Shown here piece after piece: positions 1-5,924 of a stretch of DNA of 5,983 nucleotides; the first letter of the stretch is position 1, and each line of letters starts with the position of its first letter. The position numbers and the translations under genes were made by a program. A model generated the notes under the pieces. It saw only the letters and a list, made by a program, of their open reading frames with translations, did not search any database and was not told where the DNA came from. Origin of the DNA: Gammaproteobacteria bacterium (GTDB lineage Bacteria > Pseudomonadota > Gammaproteobacteria > SZUA-229); contig JAGLQT010000219.1 of the NCBI GenBank assembly GCA_023136715.1, positions 1 through 5,983 on the forward strand, written 5' to 3'.

Positions 1-2
1 TA

Positions 3-710
3 CGTGCGATAGCGGAACCTGTGAAGCAATCGATACTGGCGATTAAAAGTGGCAGCTTTAAATACACTAACGATCTATTGGCAGTGGAAGGTCGGGATGA
101 TCAGCACTATGAATTTAGCTTTAAAAAAATAGTGCTGACTGCGGGACAGGGTAATGCTGATTTATTATCTGAGCTTGGCCTACAGCAACCCGAGATGCAG
201 TTGCGACCTCTAAAAATGGTGATGTTACGTGGTGGGCTTTCTGAAATGGTGTTTGCGCATTGCATGGGCGCTAGTGTTAACCCAAGAATCACGATCACCT
301 CAAACCGTGATGAGCATGGTGAAGTGGTCTGGTATCTGGGTGGGCAATTGGCAGAAGATGGCGTTGAGCGTTCTGATGCACAGCAGATTGAACAGGCAAA
401 AGCAGAATTGTCTGAATTGATCCCATGGCTGGATCAGTCGAAATGCCAGTGGGCAACATTGGACATAAATCGTGCAGAAGTGAAGAAGCCTGGAACAAAG
501 AGACCCGATACATTTTTTGTGGAACAGCAGGACAGGGTGATTACAACATGGCCAACAAAAATGGCCTTATCACCACTGATGGCTGAGAGCGTTCTTGAAG
601 TAATTAACAATGAAAAACTTTCTTGTGTGGATGATACAGAGTTGCCATCGTGGTCAACGCCATCTTATGCAAGTTTGCCATGGAATGAAGAAACAAGGTG
701 GTTAATGTGA
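3..710 (+). CDS. FAD-dependent oxidoreductase (DAO family), C-terminal part, 5'-truncated by window edge
   Basis: The reading frame is open from the first complete codon (base 3) to TGA at 708-710, giving 235 residues. The GTG at 21 is simply an internal codon: the protein reads straight through it, and the N-terminal FAD-binding Rossmann motif is missing, so the true start lies outside the window. The visible part begins with a beta-rich stretch and then KIVLTAGQGNADLL (bases about 126-167). This is the typical second FAD-contact strand, with its Ala-Gly turn, of D-amino-acid-oxidase-like flavoproteins. A substrate-domain-like region (RPLKMVMLRGG, then VVWYLGGQLAEDGVER) follows, and then a C-terminal stretch containing TTWPTKMALSPLMAE, where this superfamily usually closes over the flavin. 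The substrate cannot be read from the sequence. The stop overlaps the start of the aldo/keto reductase, so the two are translationally coupled and may act on related carbonyl or hydroxyl substrates (inference). Family call fairly sure; function open. Confidence 0.8.
   Translation, partial: RAIAEPVKQSILAIKSGSFKYTNDLLAVEGRDDQHYEFSFKKIVLTAGQGNADLLSELGLQQPEMQLRPLKMVMLRGGLSEMVFAHCMGASVNPRITITSNRDEHGEVVWYLGGQLAEDGVERSDAQQIEQAKAELSELIPWLDQSKCQWATLDINRAEVKKPGTKRPDTFFVEQQDRVITTWPTKMALSPLMAESVLEVINNEKLSCVDDTELPSWSTPSYASLPWNEETRWLM
695..701 (+). promoter_or_regulatory. Ribosome binding site that decides the aldo/keto reductase start
   Basis: AAGGTGG differs from the ideal AAGGAGG by one base and lies 5 bases before GTG at 707. 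It overlaps the other candidate GTG at 698, so it supports the 707 start. It is the clearest Shine-Dalgarno sequence at any gene junction in the window. Confidence 0.65.
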
Positions 711-1501
711 TTGATGTAAGACCTTTAGGATCGACGGGTATAGATGTTAGTGCACTGGGTTTAGGTACGGTCAAGTTTGGTCGTAATGAACAGGTAAAGT
801 ATCCGCAGGATTTTAAAATTCCGGGTGATAAGGATGTGATGCGGATTCTGGATCTGGCCTGGTCTCTGGGTATTAATTTTATTGATACGGCACCTGCCTA
901 TGGTACCAGCGAGGAGCGTCTGGGTAAGCTAATGGGGCAGCGGCATGACTGGGTTGTCGAAACCAAGGTCGGCGAGATTTTTGAAAATGGGCAGTCACAT
1001 TTTGATTTTTCCGCTAATCATACGCGTGAAAGTGTTGAGAATAGCCTGAGAAAATTAAGGCGTGATTACATCGATGTCGTATTAGTGCATTCCAATGGCG
1101 ATGATATGAATATCATTCATCAGCAGGAAGCCCTGGCTGAACTTGACAGGTTAAAACAAAAAGGCCTGATCAGGGCCTTTGGTATGTCGACGAAAACAGT
1201 CGAAGGTGGCCTGTGGGTGGTTGAGCATTGCGATGTGGTGATGGCAACCTGCAACCTTGAATATAATGAGGATCAGCCGGTTCTTGATAGAGCTCGGGAG
1301 TTAAACAAAGGAGTTGTTGTGAAAAAAGGCCTGTTGAGTGGTCATGCTAAAGTTGCAGCAGGTGGTTCTGGAATAGAGCGATCATTTGAACATGTGTTAA
1401 GACAGCCTGCTGTGAGCAGTATGATTGTCGGTACGATAAATACGCATCATCTTAGAAATAATATAGAAATCGCACAGCAGTATAGTTCTGTAGCGGATTG
1501 A
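707..1501 (+). CDS. Aldo/keto reductase family oxidoreductase
   Basis: Predicted NAD(P)H-dependent cytosolic reductase of aldehydes or ketones with a TIM-barrel fold; 264 residues from GTG 707. A GTG at 698 would add three residues but lacks a properly spaced ribosome binding site. The catalytic tetrad is complete: Asp60 and Tyr65 in FIDTAPAYGTSEERLG, Lys87 in VVETKVG, and His128 in VVLVHSNGDD. Further family landmarks are GLIRAFGMSTKT (about 153-164), the NLEYN strand (183-187), VVVKKGLLSG (203-212), and the C-terminal cofactor segment SSMIVGTINTHHLRNNIEIA (237-256). It is slightly shorter than the usual 290-330 residues, yet both barrel ends are present, so it looks intact. It begins with a 4-base GTGA overlap with the flavoprotein and is followed 2 bases later by waaF. 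The substrate is unknown; a link to sugar or sugar-acid metabolism for the cell envelope is only suggested by the neighbourhood. Confidence 0.9.
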   Translation: MIDVRPLGSTGIDVSALGLGTVKFGRNEQVKYPQDFKIPGDKDVMRILDLAWSLGINFIDTAPAYGTSEERLGKLMGQRHDWVVETKVGEIFENGQSHFDFSANHTRESVENSLRKLRRDYIDVVLVHSNGDDMNIIHQQEALAELDRLKQKGLIRAFGMSTKTVEGGLWVVEHCDVVMATCNLEYNEDQPVLDRARELNKGVVVKKGLLSGHAKVAAGGSGIERSFEHVLRQPAVSSMIVGTINTHHLRNNIEIAQQYSSVAD

Positions 1502-1503
1502 CC

Positions 1504-2523
1504 ATGTCTGATGCACCAAGACGATATCTGATTGTTGGCCCTTCCTGGGTGGGCGATATGGTGATGGCGCAGTCGTTATTTATCACATTAAAAAAAATTT
1601 ACCCTGATTGTGTTATTGATGTAGTAGCACCTGAATGGTCTTTGCCGATTCTTGAAAGAATGCCTCAGGTCAATCAGGGCATAGCTTTAGCTATTGGACA
1701 TGGTGAATTTTCACTGCTGGCAAGAATAAAAAAGGGCCTGTCATTACGTAAACGGGGCTACACACATTCCATCGTGTTACCACGTTCATGGAAGTCGGCT
1801 CTGGTCCCTTTTCTTTCTGGAGCAAAAGTTCGCACCGGCTATCGAGGTGAGATGCGTTATGGTTTGCTGAATGATATGCGTCATCTGGATAAAAATATTC
1901 TCAAGCAAACAGTACAACGTTATGTTGCACACGCCTATGAGGATGCCTTAAACGGGGCGCCAGAAATCCCGTTTCCAGGGCTGGAGATCAATAGGAATAA
2001 TCGTGATCGATTAATTGAAGAGCTCAGTCTGGATGTATCACGACCTGTTATTGCTATGATGCCAGGTGCAGAATATGGCTCAGCAAAACAATGGCCAGAG
2101 AACTATTACAAGGAACTTGCCGTTTTATTAGTAGGCAAGGGCTATCAAGTCTGGGTAATTGGTTCAGAGAAGGAAAAGGCGTTGGGACAAATTATTGTCG
2201 ATGGCTCAGGTCAGTATGCAGTCAATCTTTGCGGTAGAACTGAACTTGTTGATGCTGTTGATCTTTTGTCATGCGCTGAGCAAGTGGTAACTAATGACTC
2301 GGGACTGATGCACGTTGCAGCGGCGGTAGGTGTTGAGCTTAATGTGATTTATGGCTCATCAACGCCTGAATACACGCCCCCTTTAACTCCTGATGACAAG
2401 ATGAATATCTTTTATAGTGGTTTGCTCTGTAGTCCCTGCTTTAAGAGAGAGTGCCCGCTTGGCCACACTGATTGCCTGGTTGGAATAAATCCTGAAAATA
2501 TTTATTCGAGTATTATTTCTTAG
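1504..2523 (+). CDS. waaF: ADP-heptose:LPS heptosyltransferase II
   Basis: GT9 enzyme that transfers the second L-glycero-D-manno-heptose from ADP-heptose to heptose I of the LPS inner core, on the cytoplasmic face of the inner membrane. The ATG at 1504 gives 339 residues, against about 348 in E. coli WaaF. A TTG at 1498 in the same frame is less likely, because the protein family begins shortly before the YLIVGPSWVGDMVMAQ motif (8-23). Asp18 there corresponds to the proposed catalytic base. The donor-site motif PGAEYGSAKQWP (187-198) carries the conserved Lys195. CGRTELVDAVDLLSCAE (243-259) and VVTNDSGLMHVAAAV (261-275, Asp265) form the ADP-heptose pocket. The tail CSPCFKRECPLGHTDC (309-324) is a hallmark of WaaF rather than WaaC or WaaQ. 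It starts 2 bases after the aldo/keto reductase stop with only a weak ribosome binding site (GCGGA), so coupling is likely. Its last 11 bases overlap the 3' end of the convergent gene. Confidence 0.95.
   Translation: MSDAPRRYLIVGPSWVGDMVMAQSLFITLKKIYPDCVIDVVAPEWSLPILERMPQVNQGIALAIGHGEFSLLARIKKGLSLRKRGYTHSIVLPRSWKSALVPFLSGAKVRTGYRGEMRYGLLNDMRHLDKNILKQTVQRYVAHAYEDALNGAPEIPFPGLEINRNNRDRLIEELSLDVSRPVIAMMPGAEYGSAKQWPENYYKELAVLLVGKGYQVWVIGSEKEKALGQIIVDGSGQYAVNLCGRTELVDAVDLLSCAEQVVTNDSGLMHVAAAVGVELNVIYGSSTPEYTPPLTPDDKMNIFYSGLLCSPCFKRECPLGHTDCLVGINPENIYSSIIS
2513..2523. other. Convergent 3'-end overlap between the two operons
   Basis: The waaF stop (TAG, 2521-2523) lies beyond the stop of the opposite-strand sulfotransferase-like gene (TAA, read at 2515-2513), so the two coding regions share 11 bases tail to tail. 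No intergenic DNA remains for a terminator, and no GC-rich hairpin followed by a T-run is visible within about 60 bases on either side. Transcripts of the two operons therefore probably overlap. Confidence 0.85.
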
Positions 2524-3307
2524 TTTCCCATTTTGATCTGACTTTAGTTATTTCGTCTTTAGGGAAAAAGTGAGTGAAATATTTTGAGTTGCATATTTTG
2601 TCCAGATATTCATCAGGTAGTTTTACATTTGTTTGAAAATCTTTGTATGTATTGTAGTAATTCTTTTTTGAGCTAAGGTTTCTCCTTTTTATTTTAAATT
2701 CCTGAAAACCAAGGAAGTCTCGTATTAGTGATTCTTTTTTTGAATCATCAAGGTCGAAACGTAGAACAAGAAGGCTGATATTTTTTCTAGACAATGTTAA
2801 ATGGCCGTCTTCCGGGAAAGGTTCAGAATAAACGTCTATACCAAAATGTGTTTTTATATTGTCATCAAACCACGATAGTGTTTTGTTATGGTCGATGTTG
2901 TTAAGGAAAAAACTCCTGAGTTCATCGGTCGTGTGGTTTGAGTCTTTAAATAATGAGCCGGTGTAATCCTCGAATAACTGAAAAAATGCTGAAACATCTC
3001 TGCCAATAGGCTCTCTGATTAGCGAGATGATTTTTATGGGTTTATTGTTTAACGACCAATGGTGTAGTTCCATGGACATCCAGTTGTCTTCTCCTATGTG
3101 ATGCGCGTGTCCTACAGCACCAGTGTATTGATTTTTTAAAGAACTAAATATGGATGATGAGGCAACTTTCCCCATCTGGAATATAAAAACGGGTACGTTT
3201 TTTTCGAGCTTTCTTCTAAATGTATATCGTTTAATAGTTTTTCGTAGGTTTTTGCCAAACAATCTGAAAGACTTGTATGCGTGGCTTGATTTAAGGTGTT
3301 TGATCAT
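2513..3307 (-). CDS. Sulfotransferase-like / putative capsular polysaccharide synthesis family protein
   Basis: 264 residues from ATG 3307-3305. The pattern fits the P-loop-like sulfotransferase superfamily. FIFQMGKVASSSIFSSL (41-57) resembles the 5'-phosphosulfate-binding loop, and IISLIREPIGRDVSAFFQLF (93-112) resembles the 3'-phosphate-binding segment with its Arg and Ser. The middle and end (WFDDNIKTHFGIDVY at 146-160, LLVLRFDL at 179-186, and KLPDEYLDKICNSKYFTHFF at 229-248) match, from memory, the family annotated as putative capsular polysaccharide synthesis protein (NKWYS-type). The likely role is transfer of a sulfate, or a related modification, onto a surface glycan; donor and acceptor are unproven. 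The first 37 residues hold 13 Lys/Arg and one Glu, which suggests peripheral membrane contact. It is the last gene of the - strand operon, 9 bases after the GT2 stop, with no clear ribosome binding site. Sampled rows are only about 33% G+C, the lowest in the window. Its 3' end overlaps waaF. Confidence 0.72.
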   Translation of the reverse strand: MIKHLKSSHAYKSFRLFGKNLRKTIKRYTFRRKLEKNVPVFIFQMGKVASSSIFSSLKNQYTGAVGHAHHIGEDNWMSMELHHWSLNNKPIKIISLIREPIGRDVSAFFQLFEDYTGSLFKDSNHTTDELRSFFLNNIDHNKTLSWFDDNIKTHFGIDVYSEPFPEDGHLTLSRKNISLLVLRFDLDDSKKESLIRDFLGFQEFKIKRRNLSSKKNYYNTYKDFQTNVKLPDEYLDKICNSKYFTHFFPKDEITKVRSKWETKK

Positions 3308-3316
3308 GTTGTTATT

Positions 3317-4156
3317 TTATAGGTTGATGTTTTCTGTGTTATGCAGGGAAAGACCGCGTTCACAGTAGTAGCTGTTATTTCGCATCGAATTTTCAAGAAT
3401 GCTTAGGTTTTTATCTTCGAGTTCATACCAGCGTTCGTGGTATAGATGATACTGGATAGCAGAAAACTTGGTGTTATGAATGTCTACACCTATATACCTT
3501 AGGCGCCATTCAATATCGCTGTCCTCACCCCAGCCTGCAGCGACAAAGTCTTCATTGAAGCCATTGATCTTGTTCAGGTCATCTTTGTGACATGAAAAAT
3601 TACAGCCAAGAATTCTAATATGGCGGTTTTCGGTAAAACGTTGTAAAGATTTTAGGGTTATGCCTTGCCCAGGGTGATTGGTTTTGTCAGTGAGAAGACG
3701 AGGAAATAATAATAGATACAAGAATGGATTAAAAAGGCGTGCTAGTTGTAATTTCCCGTTGCGTATCTCATTAGATATCTTAGGGCCAAGTTCGGTACGT
3801 CTCCCCGCACTTGCATGGCTGGGAGTCATGTATGCTTGATGCGCCTCGATGAAAAATGGGTGAGGAATGCAGTCACCATCAATGAAGATCAGGTGCTCAG
3901 TGTGAGAGAAGGCAATGGCTCTGTTTAGTGCTCTATTTTTTCGAAAGCCAATATCATCCTGAGTCAGATGGTAAAAATTATCATGTCGTGACGACCAGTT
4001 TTCTGTGGTTTTTTTCATGTCCTCACAGTTACCGTCTTCTGAAACGATTATTTCAAAATTCTTGCTGCTCTGTATTTCTAGAGCTTTTAATATCAATCCG
4101 AGCGCTATGCTGTCTTTGTAAACGGAGATGATGATGCTTGTTATTGGTTGTTGCAT
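3317..4156 (-). CDS. Glycosyltransferase family 2 with galactosyltransferase-type C-terminal part
   Basis: 279 residues from ATG 4156-4154. A GT-A fold nucleotide-sugar transferase is evident: TSIIISVYKD (6-15) is the first strand, IIVSEDG (36-42) the nucleotide-contact loop, QDDIGFRKNRALNRAI (66-81) the conserved helix, and FIDGDCIPHP (91-100) carries the DxD metal site (Asp93/Asp95). The second half contains GCNFSCHKDDLNKINGFNED (184-203) and GWGEDSDIEWRL (208-219), the acceptor and catalytic-base region typical of GT2 proteins with a GT7 C-terminal-like domain (chondroitin-polymerase and beta-1,4-galactosyltransferase-like). The HLYHERW segment (237-243) supplies a likely metal-binding His. 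A hydrophobic run at 141-155 could touch the membrane, but no clear transmembrane segment is present. It lies 21 bases after the methyltransferase stop, the widest gap in this operon, and without an obvious ribosome binding site. Probable role: adding a hexose or hexosamine to outer-core or capsule-like glycan. Sugar and linkage cannot be read. Confidence 0.88.
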   Translation of the reverse strand: MQQPITSIIISVYKDSIALGLILKALEIQSSKNFEIIVSEDGNCEDMKKTTENWSSRHDNFYHLTQDDIGFRKNRALNRAIAFSHTEHLIFIDGDCIPHPFFIEAHQAYMTPSHASAGRRTELGPKISNEIRNGKLQLARLFNPFLYLLLFPRLLTDKTNHPGQGITLKSLQRFTENRHIRILGCNFSCHKDDLNKINGFNEDFVAAGWGEDSDIEWRLRYIGVDIHNTKFSAIQYHLYHERWYELEDKNLSILENSMRNNSYYCERGLSLHNTENINL

Positions 4157-4177
4157 TACGTGACTTGAGGTTTTCAG

Positions 4178-4885
4178 TTATTTGAATAAAGATTTTAAGA
4201 AAAGTTTGAGTTTTTTTATTCCACGTCTAAAGGGTAAGTGCAAGTTTTTTAGAAATAGCATTATCCTGTCATTTGTATCTGGCGAAATTATATTTTTTAA
4301 TACATATACGGTATCAGTATTATCTTTATACCATGGCGTATAACCGTTTATATCCATCCAGTTACGTATTTCATCAATATATGGGTTGATGTAGGCTGCG
4401 CCATGCGTTTCGATGGAAACAACAGCGGGACGACTTTTCATATGTTTAATAACAAACCATTCACCACCCTCAATATCTATACTGAGTAGATCTATGCTGC
4501 CGTCATCTATTTGGTCAAAGGTAGTTGCCTCTACTGTGAATTTGTCACCTTCCTGAACCGTATAACCATCGTTGATAATGGACGGGCTGCTGCTAAGGGC
4601 GCTGGAGAAGGTTGAGGCGCCTCTTTGTACTAGGTCAAGGCTGCCTGTAAAATCACAAAGAGCGACCGTATGAAGTTCAATGTTTTTTCTATCGGAAAAA
4701 TGTTCTTTGATACGTTTAATTGAATCTGGGTCAGGCTCTATCAAAGTGCTCCTGATGTCATTGACGATGAAGTTGTATATGTTTGATGTCTCTGGGTAGT
4801 AGACGCCAACTTCTGCTGCATGCGTAGGAGAGAAACCTTTTTGCTTAAGTTTATTGAATAATGTGTTATCAAGTTTGTGATTCAT
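4178..4885 (-). CDS. FkbM family SAM-dependent methyltransferase
   Basis: 235 residues from ATG 4885-4883. Rossmann-type methyltransferase landmarks appear in order: AAEVGVYYPETSNIYNF (23-39) is the SAM-binding loop, LIEPDPDSIKRIKEHF (48-63) holds the acidic ribose-contact residue, and VALCDFTGSLDL (74-85) is the next strand. TTFDQI followed by DLLSIDIEGGEWFVIKHM (132-149) is the diagnostic FkbM signature. FkbM proteins in glycan clusters usually O-methylate sugar hydroxyls, which is the likely job here. Capping of an LPS or capsule residue is an inference from neighbouring transferases. The last 29 residues (207-235) contain nine Lys/Arg and no acidic residue in an amphipathic-looking pattern, unusual for the family core and perhaps a membrane-binding tail. 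The start is 5 bases after the GT9 stop with no recognisable ribosome binding site, so reinitiation is probable. Sampled rows are about 38% G+C. Confidence 0.88.
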   Translation of the reverse strand: MNHKLDNTLFNKLKQKGFSPTHAAEVGVYYPETSNIYNFIVNDIRSTLIEPDPDSIKRIKEHFSDRKNIELHTVALCDFTGSLDLVQRGASTFSSALSSSPSIINDGYTVQEGDKFTVEATTFDQIDDGSIDLLSIDIEGGEWFVIKHMKSRPAVVSIETHGAAYINPYIDEIRNWMDINGYTPWYKDNTDTVYVLKNIISPDTNDRIMLFLKNLHLPFRRGIKKLKLFLKSLFK

Positions 4886-4890
4886 GAGGG

Positions 4891-5922
4891 TTAACCGTGA
4901 TTGTTATTCAGATATTTATTGATAATTTGCCTATGGTATTTGGCAGTGTCTGAGTTGGTAGGGGTCGAAGCTGAAGCAAGGGGTAAACTTAGGCGATTAT
5001 TATTACTATTGAGTGTTTGCCATCTGAGCGAGGTAGCTGATTTGCGTTTCGGATAAAAGGCAGCGGTTGGTGTATCCAGAGCGCCAGCCACATGAAGTGT
5101 TCCTGTTGAACCGCTTATAAACAGGTTGGCAATTGAGAGTAGTTTTGCAAATTCAGCTATTCCTTTGTCTGAGCTATGAATAATATGATCGCAGTGTTTT
5201 ATTAGTTCAGATAGTCGTTTGGCAATATTCTCTTCTCCCGGTCCAGCGGTTAGCACGAAGAACAGAGGGTTATTCTCTGATAGCAGCGTGACGAGCTCGG
5301 CGTATTGCTCAATAGATAAGTTGGTCGCTGAGCCACCACTACCCGCATGAACAAAGACAAGTTTTTTGTTTGGCTCGATATTATTATTAGCATAGAAGTT
5401 TTCTCTGATTTTCAGAATTTCTTTTTCAGGGAATTTCAGAAGAGGAGGCTTCAGGGAATAGCTGTAATCTATACCGTAGTAGTTATCCATGAATGCAGCA
5501 AGATCGGTATTGTATTCATGCTCCGGTTTTTCGGAACGTGAACGTCGCTGTTTCAGCGTGTGGTTGTACATGACCTGATCTATTCTTGACGCCGGTGCAA
5601 AGCGGTGGCGGATGCCTGCAAAAAATAGAGCTAACGCAACGCGTGGTGTCGAATGCAGGTTGAGCACAGCATCAATGTTTGCAGCTCTTAGTTTTGATGT
5701 GGTTTTTATTAAGCCAGGAATTCCTTCGCACTGGTCATCGACAATGATTTCATCGATCCATGGGCAGAGCTCGGCCATGGGCTTGGTGTATTCCGGAACG
5801 AGCGTATAGATGGCCGATTCTGGAAAAGCCTGTTTGACCATCTGAAAAGTTGGCCAGGCCAGCATAAAGTCGCCCAGTTTGTCATTACGAATAATGAGTA
5901 TGTTTTTTGGCGCTGCTGGCAT
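4891..5922 (-). CDS. GT9 glycosyltransferase, heptosyltransferase-like, with divergent donor site
   Basis: 343 residues from ATG 5922-5920. The N-terminal ILIIRNDKLGDFMLAWPTF (8-26) is the GT9 acceptor-side motif with Asp18 as probable base. The second domain has VFVHAGSGGSATNLSIEQYA (189-208), FVLTAGPGE (222-230), and LFISGSTGTLHVAGAL (267-282), then FYPKRKSATSLRWQTL (289-304). The fold and length are those of WaaC/WaaF/WaaQ proteins. Against the WaaF in this window, the AKQW lysine position is Thr200 and the NDSG aspartate position is Ser272, so ADP-heptose use is doubtful. It could add heptose III or another residue to the core, or use a different nucleotide sugar. It starts 2 bases after the stop of an upstream gene and lacks a clear ribosome binding site, which indicates coupling. 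The last 40 or so residues are Asn- and Ser-rich. Sampled rows are about 49% G+C, unlike the genes after it. Confidence 0.87.
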   Translation of the reverse strand: MPAAPKNILIIRNDKLGDFMLAWPTFQMVKQAFPESAIYTLVPEYTKPMAELCPWIDEIIVDDQCEGIPGLIKTTSKLRAANIDAVLNLHSTPRVALALFFAGIRHRFAPASRIDQVMYNHTLKQRRSRSEKPEHEYNTDLAAFMDNYYGIDYSYSLKPPLLKFPEKEILKIRENFYANNNIEPNKKLVFVHAGSGGSATNLSIEQYAELVTLLSENNPLFFVLTAGPGEENIAKRLSELIKHCDHIIHSSDKGIAEFAKLLSIANLFISGSTGTLHVAGALDTPTAAFYPKRKSATSLRWQTLNSNNNRLSLPLASASTPTNSDTAKYHRQIINKYLNNNHG

Positions 5923-5924
5923 TG

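Noticed and set aside
107..513. Open frames on the - strand opposite the flavoprotein gene
   Set aside because: Shadows of a well-supported + strand gene; the translations show no recognisable domain.
698..706. GTG at 698 as the aldo/keto reductase start
   Set aside because: The ribosome-binding-like AAGGTGG overlaps this codon, whereas GTG 707 sits 5 bases after it and gives the common GTGA stop/start overlap.
1160..1180. Strong inverted repeat AAAGGCC-TGATCAG-GGCCTTT resembling a terminator or operator
   Set aside because: It lies inside the aldo/keto reductase and encodes the conserved GLIRAFG segment; no T-run follows. Best explained by coding constraint.
2322..2329. GGCGGTAG, matching most of the ops (RfaH recruitment) element found in LPS operons
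   Set aside because: It is internal to waaF, encodes the conserved AAAVG stretch, has G where the element has C next, and is not in a leader region.
2484..2506. AATAAAT/ATTTATT inverted repeat near the end of waaF
   Set aside because: All seven stem pairs are A-T with a 9-base loop and no following T-run; too weak to call a terminator.
2735..2741. A7 run (- strand) in the sulfotransferase-like gene as a -1 frameshift site
   Set aside because: The frame stays open with family-like sequence on both sides; similar Lys-Lys A-runs occur in waaF and the methyltransferase and need no recoding.
2729..2747. TGATTC-T7-GAATCA inverted repeat, possible hairpin terminator for waaF read-through
   Set aside because: The stem is only 6 bp and A/T-rich, and the T-run forms the loop instead of following it. 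On the - strand it encodes the DSKKES residues.
3928..4131. 67-codon + strand open frame opposite the GT2 gene
   Set aside because: Lies over the conserved DxD and N-terminal region of the GT2 gene; no homology-like features or ribosome binding site seen.
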